From NCBI RefSeq assembly GCF_019431375.1, contig NZ_CP080267.1:3746540-3810539 (forward strand): a stretch of 64,000 nt of DNA, given 5' to 3'. The stretch comes from Alcanivorax sp. GTDB taxonomy: Bacteria > Pseudomonadota > Gammaproteobacteria > Pseudomonadales > Alcanivoracaceae. Shown piece by piece: positions 25,846 through 34,217 of the stretch. The position numbers were made by a program, and so were the translations under genes. The notes beneath the pieces were generated by a model, which saw only the letters and a list, made by a program, of their open reading frames with translations, did no database searches and was not told the origin of the DNA. Position 1 is the first letter of the stretch. The number at the start of each line of letters is the position of its first letter.

Positions 25846-25890
25846 CGCGCAACTATTAACTATTCACTGTTAACTATTAACTGCTTCTAA
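25846..25890. repeat. Half copy of GTTAACA heptamer element
   Basis: AACTATT, AACTATT, CACTGTT, AACTATT, AACTG units run in tandem from about 25852, preceded by the GCGC end seen next to the arms of other copies. No convincing opposite arm or hairpin is left on the other side, so this is a decayed or truncated copy lying 86 bp upstream of olsB. The gap 25702-25975 holds no other clear feature. Confidence 0.6.
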
Positions 25891-25975
25891 CCCCTGTCGC
25901 ACAAATGTCATTCAAATGTCACTGCTGTGCCACGTCCACTGGCGAAACTGCCCGAAACTGCCAGTGGAGTACACT

Positions 25976-26830
25976 ATGCTTGCGCAAGCCGCAGGAAAGA
26001 TCAAAGCCCTTAGCCCCCACTTGAGAGGGGCCCTGGCCAAGCCGTTTACGGCCACTGCCGACATTCTCCGTTTTCCCCGGGAGATGGCAGCGGAGGCGGA
26101 AAATGCCGGCCGCTTCAGCGCCTACTTCACCCGCTCCAGGCGGGAAATCATCAAGGTTCAGCGCCTGCGTTATCGCATTTTCTCCCAGGAATACGGCGCC
26201 AGTTTCAGCGCCCCCTTCGGGCTGGACCGGGATCGCTTTGATAAACACTGCCTGCACCTGGTGGTGCGCGATAACCACAGCGGTGAAATCGTCGGCTACA
26301 CCCGGGTGCTGCCCGGTGAACGCCTGCACCGCACCGGCGGTTTCTACTCCAGCGGCGAATTCGATCTGTCCATGTTGCGTCATCTGGATGGCCGGGTGGC
26401 GGAGATCGGCCGTACCTGCATTCATCCTGCCCACCGCGGCGGTGCCGTGATCACTGTGCTGTGGGCCCGGCTGGCCCAGTACATGCTCGAAAACGATGTG
26501 CGTTACCTGCTGGGCTGCGCCAGCATTGCCCTGAGCGAGGGTTACAACGTGGCTGCCATCCAGCAGCGCATCAGCCAGCGCCACCTCAGCGAACCGTCCC
26601 TGCGGGTGCAGCCGCACCTGCGTCTGGAGCGGCTGCCGGGCAATGCCGATGACGAGAGCGTGAAAATGCCGCCGCTGCTCAAGGCCTACCTGCGCATGGG
26701 CGCCCGGGTGTGCGGCGAGCCCTGCTGGGACCCGGATTTCAACTGCCTGGATTTCTTCGTGCTGATGGCGGTGGATGACCTGCCGGCCCGCTATGTGCAG
26801 CACTTCCTGCAGCCCGCCCAGGCAGTGTAG
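25976..26830 (+). CDS. olsB: Ornithine-lipid synthase acyltransferase OlsB (GNAT-type, hemolysin-like)
   Basis: 284 residues from ATG 25976 (GTGGAG upstream); an ATG 60 bp upstream is possible. The sequence fits the PF13444 acyltransferase group: EIIKVQRLRYRIFSQEYGA near residue 60, then DRFDKHCLHLVVRD and the E-I-G-R-T-C-I-H-P-A-H-R block at about residue 140. OlsB transfers a 3-hydroxyacyl group from ACP to ornithine to make lyso-ornithine lipid. The downstream plsC-type gene would then be OlsA; this is the olsBA arrangement of pseudomonads. A REP-like repeat lies between the two genes. Confidence 0.85.
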   Translation: MLAQAAGKIKALSPHLRGALAKPFTATADILRFPREMAAEAENAGRFSAYFTRSRREIIKVQRLRYRIFSQEYGASFSAPFGLDRDRFDKHCLHLVVRDNHSGEIVGYTRVLPGERLHRTGGFYSSGEFDLSMLRHLDGRVAEIGRTCIHPAHRGGAVITVLWARLAQYMLENDVRYLLGCASIALSEGYNVAAIQQRISQRHLSEPSLRVQPHLRLERLPGNADDESVKMPPLLKAYLRMGARVCGEPCWDPDFNCLDFFVLMAVDDLPARYVQHFLQPAQAV

Positions 26831-26851
26831 GAACGTAGGCCGGCGGGCGGG

Positions 26852-26931
26852 CCCGTAGGAGCGGCGCTTGAGCCGCGAAGATGGCAGGTGTGTCGCTAGT
26901 ACATTCGCGGCTCAAGCGCCGCTCCTACGGG
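26852..26931. repeat. REP-like inverted repeat, 28-bp perfect arms
   Basis: The arms at 26852-26879 and 26904-26931 are exact reverse complements around a 24-bp loop. They contain the same 26 bases as the repeat at 8061. The position between olsB and olsA could attenuate transcription or protect the upstream mRNA, as REP/BIME elements do. Confidence 0.88.
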
Positions 26932-26961
26932 GCTTCTTACATTCGGCCCAGGTTTTGAACT

Positions 26962-27759
26962 GTGAGTGAGATGAGTAACTCCGTCGATATTGCTTCCTAC
27001 AATGAAAGCGGCCTCTGGCCGCAACTGCGCCGGGTGTGGCGGGTTGCCCGCATCGTGATCTATCTGCTTTGGGGCTTTGTGCTGGCCTTTCTGTTGGGGG
27101 CCTTCTGGTCTCCTTACCGGCCGGTGGTGCTGGCGGCCAAGCAGCGCTGGTGTCGACGCTTTCTGGGTATCCTCGGCGTGGAACTGACGGTCACCGGCAC
27201 CCCAGGCGACGCCCCGGTTTTTCTGGTCAGCAACCATGTGTCCTGGCTGGACATCCCGCTGATTGCCAGCCAGCGCCACCTGTATTTCCTGTCCAAGGCG
27301 GAAGTGGGGGACTGGCCATTAATCGGTACCCTGGCCCGGGCCATGGGCACCCTGTTCATCAAGCGGGGGAGCGGCGAGTCCAGCCGCAAGGCCCGGGAAA
27401 TCGCCGACCGTCTGAAGCAGGGTCACACCGTACTGGTATTCCCGGAAGGCACCACCACCGACGGCACCGGCCTGCGCCGCTTCTTCCCGCAGCTGTTCGA
27501 TGCCCCGCTGATGGCCGGAGTACCGGTGCAACCGTTAGCGGTGCGCTACCTGGATGACAGCGGCGCCCCGGATGCCGCCATGGCTTTCATTGGCGACGAC
27601 GAATTCCATCACCATCTCTGGGCCATGCTGTTGCGCAACCGAATCCGCGTGCGCCTGCACTTCTGCGAACCGCTATCGGCACAGGGTACGGATCGGAAGG
27701 GGCTGTGTGAGGAGGCACATGGGAAGGTAGTGGAGCAGTTAATAGTTAACAGTGAATAG
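26962..27759 (+). CDS. olsA: 1-acyl-sn-glycerol-3-phosphate-type acyltransferase, probable OlsA
   Basis: 265 residues from GTG 26962 (an ATG 9 bp later is equally possible). After one or two membrane segments (residues 30-55), the PlsC motifs appear: NHVSWLD with H92 and D97 (HX4D), and FPEGTTT at 160-166. Next to olsB it most likely esterifies the hydroxyl of lyso-ornithine lipid, producing ornithine lipid in the inner membrane; lysophosphatidic acid acylation is the alternative. The final residues (VNSE) and stop codon are encoded by the heptamer element at 27735. Confidence 0.82.
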   Translation: MSEMSNSVDIASYNESGLWPQLRRVWRVARIVIYLLWGFVLAFLLGAFWSPYRPVVLAAKQRWCRRFLGILGVELTVTGTPGDAPVFLVSNHVSWLDIPLIASQRHLYFLSKAEVGDWPLIGTLARAMGTLFIKRGSGESSRKAREIADRLKQGHTVLVFPEGTTTDGTGLRRFFPQLFDAPLMAGVPVQPLAVRYLDDSGAPDAAMAFIGDDEFHHHLWAMLLRNRIRVRLHFCEPLSAQGTDRKGLCEEAHGKVVEQLIVNSE

Positions 27760-27902
27760 TTAACAGCGCCGCGAATTGGGCCTTCATGGTTTCCAAACGC
27801 AAGGGGCCGCGCCTGCATGTTGGGCGCGGCCTCTTGCGTTTGAAAACCCGAATAGCTGCTTTCGCGGCGCTGTTAACTGTTCACTATTCACTGTTAACTG
27901 GC
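27735..27902. repeat. Heptamer-ended palindromic element, GTTAACA family, copy C
   Basis: The left end has AGTTAAT, AGTTAAC, AGTGAAT, AGTTAAC (27737-27764). Next to it TTAACAGCGCCGCGAA is mirrored exactly at the right end (27861 on), whose inverted units reach 27902. The core stem is 27795-27813 with 27823-27841 (one G-T pair). It overlaps the end of olsA and stops 42 bp before efpL, so here it lies between tandem rather than convergent genes. Confidence 0.87.
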
Positions 27903-27943
27903 TAGCATCGCCCTTTCCAACACATCAAGGATCTCCCCCAACC

Positions 27944-28510
27944 ATGACCCGCGCCAGCGATCTGAAAAAATCCGACGTTATTGAAGTCAACGGTACCCTT
28001 TACGCCATTCGCCAGATCGAGGTCCAATCCCCCTCGGCACGGGGAGCGGCGACCTTGTATCGGGTGAAGGCCAGTGCGGTGGGCGGCGGGCCCAAGTTTG
28101 AGGAGCGTTACAAGGGTGATGATGAGGTGACCACGGTGGAGCTACTGCGCCGGCCGGTGCAGTTCTCCTACGTAGATGGCGACGATTACATCTTCATGGA
28201 TAACGAGGATTTCTCCCAGTACCTGCTCAAGGCCGAGGACATTGCTGACGAGCTGGCATTTATCACCGAGGATACCGAAGGCCTGCTGGCTCTGCGGGTG
28301 GACGACGCGGTGATTGGCCTGGAACTGCCCGCCTCGGTGGTGCTGGAAGTTACCGAAACCGCCCCGGCCATGAAAGCCGCCTCAGCCTCCGCACGGACCA
28401 AGCCGGCCACCCTGAATACCGGGCTGGTGGTGCAGGTGCCGGAATATATCGTGGAAGGGGAAAAGGTGCGGGTGAATACCGCTGAACGCAAATTCATGTC
28501 CCGGGCCTGA
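27944..28510 (+). CDS. efpL: Elongation factor P-like protein EfpL/YeiP
   Basis: 188 residues from ATG 27944, the length of EF-P/YeiP proteins. The KOW-like N-domain has the tip loop SPSARGA with Arg33, the position of the modified Lys/Arg in EF-P; YeiP-type paralogues carry an unmodified Arg there with an extended loop. OB domains follow to the end (VPEYIVEGEKVRVNTAERKFMSRA, in part). It assists peptide-bond formation at proline-rich stretches on ribosomes. It may be first in a run with the metallopeptidase lipoprotein, 9 bp downstream, and glpG. Confidence 0.85.
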   Translation: MTRASDLKKSDVIEVNGTLYAIRQIEVQSPSARGAATLYRVKASAVGGGPKFEERYKGDDEVTTVELLRRPVQFSYVDGDDYIFMDNEDFSQYLLKAEDIADELAFITEDTEGLLALRVDDAVIGLELPASVVLEVTETAPAMKAASASARTKPATLNTGLVVQVPEYIVEGEKVRVNTAERKFMSRA

Positions 28511-28519
28511 CTCCGGATC

Positions 28520-29563
28520 ATGATGTTATTGCGGGTCGCCACGCTGGCAGGCATGACCCTTCTGGGTGGCTGCCAGCTTGGCTACTACAGCCAGGCCGCC
28601 AAGGGGCACCTGTCGCTGATGGGCCAGCGTGAATCGCTGGAGGCGGTGCTGGCAGACCCGCAGACACCGCCGCAGATTGTCGATTCCCTGCAGTTCAGCC
28701 AGCAGGTGGTCCGCTTTGCCGGTGACCGGCTGGCGCTGCCCGCCGAGGATGTCTATCACCAGTACGTGGCCCTGGAACAGGACGCGGTGGTGTGGAATGT
28801 GCTGGCGGCCCCGGCCTGGTCACTGACCCCCAAGACCTGGTGCTACCCGTTGATCGGTTGCGTCAGCTATCGGGGTTACTTCCGCCGTCCGGCGGCGGAA
28901 AAGGCCGCCGCCAGGCTGGCTGAACAGGGGCTGGATACCTATGTGGGCGGTGCCATTGCCTATTCCACCCTGGGCTGGTTTGCCGACCCGCTGACCACCC
29001 CCATGCTGCAACGCTCCGAGCCGGCGCTGGCGGAACTGCTGATCCATGAGCTGGCCCATCGGCGCCTGTATATCAGGAACGACACCCGCTTCAATGAATC
29101 CCTGGCCACCCTGGTAGGCCGTGAAGGCGCGGTGGATTTCTTTGCCGCCAGCGGCAGGCCACTGCCGGCGGATTTCTGGCAGCGCCGTGAGCAGGTCCGC
29201 CAGGCTTTCCTGACCATCGTCACCGATACCCGTGAGGCGCTGAAGCAGCTCTACGCCGAAGAGCAGGACGAGGCTGTGCTGGCCCGGGAAAAAGCCCGCA
29301 TCCAGCAGCAGGCTCGGGAGCGCTTTGCCCGCGAGCAACAAAGCCTGCCGGCCCTGGCCGGTTATCAGGGCTTCTTTGACGGGCCGTTGAACAATGCCCA
29401 GTTAAACGGTGTCAGTGACTACAATGATCATGTGCCGGCCTTTGCCCGCCTGCTGGAACAATGCCAGCGGGACTGGGACTGTTTCTGGCAGCAGGTGGAA
29501 AACCTGGCCGAGTTGACGCCGGCACAACGCAATAACGCCCTGGAGGGCCTGGCATGGAACTGA
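28520..29563 (+). CDS. Aminopeptidase-family lipoprotein with HEXXH zinc motif (DUF/COG4324 type)
   Basis: 347 residues. The signal peptide has lipobox LLGGC (C18). The zinc motif HELAH (176-180) with a second acidic residue at E193 (FNESLAT) is the gluzincin pattern. Flanking Y-I-R-N-D-T-x-F-N-E-S and the preceding stretch match putative aminopeptidases of COG4324 type. It would act at the periplasmic face of a membrane; the substrate is unknown. It starts 9 bp after efpL and overlaps glpG by 10 bp, so the three genes probably share a transcript. Confidence 0.8.
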   Translation: MMLLRVATLAGMTLLGGCQLGYYSQAAKGHLSLMGQRESLEAVLADPQTPPQIVDSLQFSQQVVRFAGDRLALPAEDVYHQYVALEQDAVVWNVLAAPAWSLTPKTWCYPLIGCVSYRGYFRRPAAEKAAARLAEQGLDTYVGGAIAYSTLGWFADPLTTPMLQRSEPALAELLIHELAHRRLYIRNDTRFNESLATLVGREGAVDFFAASGRPLPADFWQRREQVRQAFLTIVTDTREALKQLYAEEQDEAVLAREKARIQQQARERFAREQQSLPALAGYQGFFDGPLNNAQLNGVSDYNDHVPAFARLLEQCQRDWDCFWQQVENLAELTPAQRNNALEGLAWN

Positions 29564-30375
29564 TCCGTACCCCGCAACCGGAACTGGCAAAGCTGTTTGA
29601 GCATACCCTCAAGCGTAACGGCTTTGCGGTGGCGCGCCGGGAGGAGGGGAGTGAGCAGATCATCGAGCTGCAGGATCCGTCGCAGTACAACCCTGCCAAG
29701 GCCCTGCTGGAAGAGCTGATCACCGACCTCAAGCATCAGCAGGGGCGCCAGCCGGTGGAGCCCCTCACCGGGCGCCCCCAGCCGCTGATGTCCGGGGGCT
29801 GGTTTGCCAGCCTGGGCTGGGTGACCCGCATCGTTCTTATTGTCAGTGTGCTGGTGTATCTGACGCCGTACCTGATGGGCGATGGCGTCTACCGGGCGCT
29901 GCTGTTTCCGGCGGCCCTGGACGGGCTGGCCAGCCAGCCCTGGCGGCTGGTGACCCCCATGCTGCTGCACTTTTCCCTGCTGCACCTGCTGTTCAATCTG
30001 CTCTGGTGGTCGGATCTGGGGCGCCTGATCGAGCGGTTCCAGTCCAGCGGGCAACTGGTGCTGGTCACCCTGGTGACCGGCATTACTGCCAATGTGGCCC
30101 AGTTCTTCCACACCGGGCCCATGTTCGGTGGCCTGTCCGGGGTGGTGTACGGGTTGCTCGGTTACCTGTGGATCTATGGCAAGGTGAATCCCCAGTCCGG
30201 TTACCCCCTGCGCCGGGAGATTGTCATCTTCATGCTGGCCTGGATGGTGATCTGCTTTGTGGGGCTGTCCAGTGTGGTGGCCAACGCTGCGCATCTGGCT
30301 GGGCTGGTCAGCGGCTGTCTGCTGGGGGGCGGTTTCGGCCTCTGGCGGCGGGCACAGGGGGCCGGGGCCGTTTGA
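29554..30375 (+). CDS. glpG: Rhomboid intramembrane serine protease GlpG
   Basis: 273 residues. An N-terminal cytoplasmic domain of about 85 residues precedes six membrane segments, as in E. coli GlpG. The catalytic Ser is S195 (GLSGVVYG) and the His is H247 (NAAHLAG). HLLFNLLWW holds the oxyanion-type H144 and N148. It is not the GlyGly-CTERM processing rhombosortase, which is a shorter rhomboid. It overlaps the preceding lipoprotein gene by 10 bp. The substrate is unknown. Confidence 0.9.
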   Translation: MELIRTPQPELAKLFEHTLKRNGFAVARREEGSEQIIELQDPSQYNPAKALLEELITDLKHQQGRQPVEPLTGRPQPLMSGGWFASLGWVTRIVLIVSVLVYLTPYLMGDGVYRALLFPAALDGLASQPWRLVTPMLLHFSLLHLLFNLLWWSDLGRLIERFQSSGQLVLVTLVTGITANVAQFFHTGPMFGGLSGVVYGLLGYLWIYGKVNPQSGYPLRREIVIFMLAWMVICFVGLSSVVANAAHLAGLVSGCLLGGGFGLWRRAQGAGAV

Positions 30376-30426
30376 GTTACCCCGGTCGTACTGCTATAAA
30401 GACTGCCAAAACAAAGGGTCACAATA

Positions 30427-31299
30427 ATGAAAGGATACCGGCGACCTATGCAGTGGCGCGTCCTACCCGGGTTTGTTCCCTCACTCCTTGTCGCAGCGGT
30501 CGTTTCCTTGCAGGGCTGTTCCCTGGCCAGCATCGACGACAACCTGCCCTATGGCGTACTCAACAACAATGATCTTGAGCTGGTGGCTGAGGGCCTGCCC
30601 ACCTATCTGTTGATGGTGGACGGTCTGATCGAAAACTGGCCTGATAGCGCCTCCATGCTGGCCAGTGGGGCAGACCTTTACGGCGCCTACGCGGGGCTGT
30701 TTGTGGAAGACCCGGAACGGGCCCGCAAGCTCAGTGACAAGGCCCTGGGCTATGCCTTCCGCTCTGCCTGTGCCCACGACAACGATTACTGCGATCTGCG
30801 CGACCTGTCCGTTCCCGAATTCGAGGAACTGCTGGATGACGCCGGCAAGGGTGATGTGCCCATGCTGTTCACCCTGGGCAGCGCCTGGGCCGGCTACATT
30901 CAGCAGAACACCAGTGACTGGAATGCGGTGGCCGAATTGGGGCGCGTGGAAGCCATCATGGAGCGCGTGGTGGTGCTGGATGAGGGTTACCAGTACGGCC
31001 AGGCGCATATGTACCTGGGCGTGCTGAGCAGCATTCTGCCCGCTTCCCTGGGCGGCAAGCCGGACCAGGCAAAAGCCCACTTTGAGCAGGCCATGACCCT
31101 CTCGGAAGGCAAGAACCTGCTGGCCCCGGTGCTTTATGCCGAAAAGTATGCCCGTTTGGTGTTTGACCGTGAGCTGCATGATAGCCTGCTCAAGGAGGTC
31201 CTCGCCGCTGATCCGCAGGTGCATGGTCTGACCCTGCAGAATACCTATGCGCAGGAGCAGGCTGAAGCCCTGCTCGCCGACGCTGACGATTATTTCTAG
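30427..31299 (+). CDS. TRAP transporter-associated lipoprotein TatT
   Basis: 290 residues with lipobox LQGC (C31) after a basic N-terminus. The remainder is helical with TPR-like repeats: Y-L-L-M-V-D-G-L-I-E, then A-S-M-L-A-S-G-A, then G-S-A-W-A-G-Y-I-Q. These are the features of the TatT (PF16811) family, which forms trimers that bind the periplasmic TRAP receptor. It is first of four genes: TatT, DctP, DctQ, DctM. Spacing to DctP is 8 bp. It probably handles a hydrophobic ligand, as suggested for TatT systems; the ligand is not determined by sequence. Confidence 0.87.
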   Translation: MKGYRRPMQWRVLPGFVPSLLVAAVVSLQGCSLASIDDNLPYGVLNNNDLELVAEGLPTYLLMVDGLIENWPDSASMLASGADLYGAYAGLFVEDPERARKLSDKALGYAFRSACAHDNDYCDLRDLSVPEFEELLDDAGKGDVPMLFTLGSAWAGYIQQNTSDWNAVAELGRVEAIMERVVVLDEGYQYGQAHMYLGVLSSILPASLGGKPDQAKAHFEQAMTLSEGKNLLAPVLYAEKYARLVFDRELHDSLLKEVLAADPQVHGLTLQNTYAQEQAEALLADADDYF

Positions 31300-31307
31300 G
31301 AGTACTT

Positions 31308-32297
31308 ATGCTGCGTCTTGCCACGATTCTGGTCGCGTTGTTGCCGGTCTGGGCTTCGGCCGCCAACACCCTGAAAATTTCCACCCTGTACCCGGATGGC
31401 ACCACCATCGTCACCGGTCTGAAAGAGGCGGGTAAGGAAATCGCCGAAAAAACCGAAGGGCGGGTGAAACTGAAAGTGTATCCCGGTGGGGTGATGGGCG
31501 ATGACCGGGCGGTACAGCGCAAGATCCGCATCGGCCAGCTCCACGGTCAGGTGGCCCAGGGCGGCGCCTTTGCCTCCGCCTACAAGGACAGCCAGATTCT
31601 CAACGTGCCGCTGGCCTTCAACAACTACGACGAGGTGGACGCAGTACGCGCCGAACTGGACCCGGTGATCAAGCAGGGCCTGGAAGAGGGCGGCTGGGTC
31701 AGCTTCGGCCTGATCGACGGCGGTTTTGCCTATGTGATGTCGGAAAAGCCGGTGAAGAGCATTACCGATCTGCGCAACCAGAAGCTGTGGCTGCCGGCCA
31801 ATGATGAAGGCTCTGCCAAGGCCGCCAAGGCATTTGAACTGTCGCCCATCATGCTCAATATCGGCTCGGTGCTGACCTCCCTGCAGACCGGGGCGGTCAA
31901 TGCCTTCGCGGCCCCGCCGGTGGCGGCCCTGACCCTGCAGTGGTATTCCCGGGTGAATTACCTGACCGACATGCCGCTGCTATACACCTTTGGCACCCTG
32001 GGGATCCATGAAAAGTTCTTCAAGCGACTCAGCGCCGAGGATCAGCAGGTAGTGCGTCAGGTGCTGGACAGCACCTTTGCCAAGCTGGATGCGGAAAGCC
32101 GTCAGGAAAACCTGAGTGCCTTCCAGGCGGTGAAACAGCAGGGCCTGGAAGTGGTCGAGCCCACTCCGGAGCAGCTGGCCGAATGGCGTGACTACGCCAA
32201 ACGCGCCACCGCAGAGCTGGTGGAAGAGGGGGAAATCTCCCAGGGCATGCTGGACCGGCTTAACGCCATTCTGGCCCAGCAGCGCGAAGGGCAGTAA
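31308..32297 (+). CDS. dctP: TRAP transporter periplasmic binding protein (DctP family)
   Basis: 329 residues with a Sec signal peptide (AWASA cleavage near residue 18). The TRAP P-subunit pattern is clear: LKISTLYPDGT at the mature N-terminus, VYPGGVMGDDRAVQRKIRIG and the arginine-bearing strand near residue 160-180 (L-R-N-Q-K-L-W) that holds the ligand carboxylate. It belongs to the branch that pairs with TatT. It captures a carboxylate-type ligand and delivers it to the QM permease. Its TAA stop shares bases with the dctQ ATG. Confidence 0.87.
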   Translation: MLRLATILVALLPVWASAANTLKISTLYPDGTTIVTGLKEAGKEIAEKTEGRVKLKVYPGGVMGDDRAVQRKIRIGQLHGQVAQGGAFASAYKDSQILNVPLAFNNYDEVDAVRAELDPVIKQGLEEGGWVSFGLIDGGFAYVMSEKPVKSITDLRNQKLWLPANDEGSAKAAKAFELSPIMLNIGSVLTSLQTGAVNAFAAPPVAALTLQWYSRVNYLTDMPLLYTFGTLGIHEKFFKRLSAEDQQVVRQVLDSTFAKLDAESRQENLSAFQAVKQQGLEVVEPTPEQLAEWRDYAKRATAELVEEGEISQGMLDRLNAILAQQREGQ

Positions 32298-32803
32298 TGG
32301 CAGGCTTGTTACACCGGCTCCACCGTACCCTCCACCAAATCGAGGACGGCCTGATCGTGGCCGTCCTTTTGTTTATGGTGCTGCTGGCGGTGGCGCAGAT
32401 CGTGCTGCGTAATTTCTTTGGTACCAGCCTGGTATGGATTGAGCCGCTGCTGCAGAACGCGGTGCTGTGGATCGGTCTGCTCGGTGCCATGATCGCCTCG
32501 CGCAATGACGAGCACATCCGTATTGATGTGGCTTCGTCACTGCTGCCGGAGAAATATCACCCCTTCCTGACCACGGCTGTGGATCTGTTTACCGCCTTTA
32601 TCTGTGTGCTGGTGGCCTGGTACAGCGTGGGTTTCGTGATCGAGGAATACGACTACGCCGGCGCAGCTTTTGCCAATGTGCCGAGCTGGTTGCTGCAGAG
32701 CATTATCCCGCTGGGCTTTTCGGTGATGGCGGTGCGTTACGTGGTGCTGTTCGTGCTGGGCCTGTTGGGTAAACGGCCGAAGATGCAGGAGCCGGTGCCA
32801 TGA
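32297..32803 (+). CDS. dctQ: TRAP transporter small permease subunit (DctQ family)
   Basis: 168 residues, four predicted membrane segments (about 18-40, 50-70, 92-112, 132-155). The N-terminal amphipathic part and RNFFGTSLVWIEPL agree with the DctQ family. Start ATG is in TAATG with the dctP stop and the dctM ATG overlaps its stop by 4 bp, so the genes are translationally coupled. Confidence 0.87.
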   Translation: MAGLLHRLHRTLHQIEDGLIVAVLLFMVLLAVAQIVLRNFFGTSLVWIEPLLQNAVLWIGLLGAMIASRNDEHIRIDVASSLLPEKYHPFLTTAVDLFTAFICVLVAWYSVGFVIEEYDYAGAAFANVPSWLLQSIIPLGFSVMAVRYVVLFVLGLLGKRPKMQEPVP

Positions 32804-34089
32804 TTACCGTCGCCATTATCCTGCTGGTGTTGCTGGCGCTGATGGGGGCGCCGCTGTTTGCGATTATTCTCGGTGCGGCGGCACTGGGCTTTTATACCCT
32901 GGGCATCGAAATGTCGGTGCTGCATATCGATATCTACCAGCTGAGCAATTCCGTGGTGCTGATGGCGCTGCCGTTGTTCACCTTCGCCGGTTTCCTGCTC
33001 AGCGAATCGAAAACCGCCGACCGCATGCTGCGCCTCAGCCAGGCCGCCTTTGGCTGGATGCCCGGTGGCATGGCCTTTGTGTCGCTGATCGCCTGTGCTT
33101 TCTTTACTGCCCTTACTGGCGGCTCCGGGGTCACCATTGTGGCGCTGGGTGCGTTGCTGTTGCCGGCGCTGGTGAAAGGCAATTACCCGGAAAAATTCAG
33201 TCTGGGCCTGGTAACGTCTTCCGGTAGCCTGGGCCTGCTGCTGGTGCCTTCCGTGCCGCTGCTGATCTACGGCATCATCGCCCAGCAGATGTCCCAGCAG
33301 CTGGACATGCCGTCGGTGGAAATCGTCGACCTGTACCTGGCCGGCCTGGTGCCGGCGTTGCTGATGGTCGTGCTGATGTACGGCTATTGCGTGTGGGCCA
33401 CCCGCGGCACCGAGGTGCCACGTCAGAGCTTCGATTTCCGTGAGCTGGTGGATGCGCTTTGGGAAGCCCGCTGGGAGTTGCCGCTGCCATTGGTGGTGCT
33501 GGGCGGGATCTTTTCCGGCTTCCTGGTGATCAGCGAAGCGGCAGCGGTGACCGCGCTCTATGTGCTGGTGGCGGAAGTGTTCCTGTACCGGGAAATTACC
33601 CTGCGCAGGCTGCCCGGCATCATGCGTGATTCCATGATCATGGTGGGCGGCATCCTGCTGATTCTGGCGGTGGCCCTGGCCTTCACCGATTACCTGGTTT
33701 ACGCCGGGGTGCCGGAGAAGCTGTTTACCCTGATTCAGACCCATGTGGAGAGCAAGGTCACCTTCCTGATCCTGCTCAACATCCTGCTGCTGTTGCTGGG
33801 GGCGGTGCTGGATATCTTCGCTGCCCTGGTGATCATGGTGCCGCTGATCCTGCCGGTGGCGCTGCGCTACGGCATCGACCCGGTGCATCTGGGCATCATC
33901 TTCGTGGCCAACATGCAGATCGGCTATATCACCCCGCCGGTGGGCATGAACCTGTTTATTGCCAGCTACCGTTTCAAGAAGAAGGTCACCGAGCTGTTCG
34001 CGGCGACCTTGCCCTTCATGATGGTGCTGATCATTGCCTTGCTGATGATTACTTATATCCCGCAGCTCAGTCTCTGGTTGGTGCGTTAA
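32800..34089 (+). CDS. dctM: TRAP transporter large permease subunit (DctM family)
   Basis: 429 residues, about 12 hydrophobic segments. Motifs common to DctM are LPLFTFAGFLL, GGSGVTIVALGALLLPAL and IGYITPPVGMNLF near the C-terminus, which lies in the sodium-coupled elevator domain. The protein drives sodium-linked uptake of the ligand presented by DctP. It is last in the operon; a half copy of the GTTAACA element starts right after its TAA stop. The coding region also shows a long antisense open frame, typical of high-GC genes. Confidence 0.9.
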   Translation: MITVAIILLVLLALMGAPLFAIILGAAALGFYTLGIEMSVLHIDIYQLSNSVVLMALPLFTFAGFLLSESKTADRMLRLSQAAFGWMPGGMAFVSLIACAFFTALTGGSGVTIVALGALLLPALVKGNYPEKFSLGLVTSSGSLGLLLVPSVPLLIYGIIAQQMSQQLDMPSVEIVDLYLAGLVPALLMVVLMYGYCVWATRGTEVPRQSFDFRELVDALWEARWELPLPLVVLGGIFSGFLVISEAAAVTALYVLVAEVFLYREITLRRLPGIMRDSMIMVGGILLILAVALAFTDYLVYAGVPEKLFTLIQTHVESKVTFLILLNILLLLLGAVLDIFAALVIMVPLILPVALRYGIDPVHLGIIFVANMQIGYITPPVGMNLFIASYRFKKKVTELFAATLPFMMVLIIALLMITYIPQLSLWLVR

Positions 34090-34090
34090 A

Positions 34091-34197
34091 AGGCAGTTAA
34101 TAGTTAACAGTGAATAGTTAATAGTTGCGCGATCAACTGCGTTGAGAGTCGGATAGGCAAGAGGCCGCGTCCATTGTTTGGGTGCGGCCTCTTGCGT
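34091..34197. repeat. GTTAACA heptamer element, one-sided copy D
   Basis: Units AGTTAAT, AGTTAAC, AGTGAAT, AGTTAAT (34094-34121) are followed by TTGCGCGATC and by the hairpin GCAAGAGGCCGCG... (about 34157-34173) pairing with 34179-34196 with G-T pairs. There is no inverted right arm before the NYN gene stop at 34218. The element is therefore truncated on that side. Confidence 0.75.
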
Positions 34198-34217
34198 TTG
34201 TCTGGTTGGACGGACGG

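Noticed and set aside
29554..30375. Rhombosortase for the two GlyGly-CTERM proteases
   Set aside because: The gene is a full GlpG with a cytoplasmic N-domain, not the short rhombosortase, so the processing enzyme must lie elsewhere.
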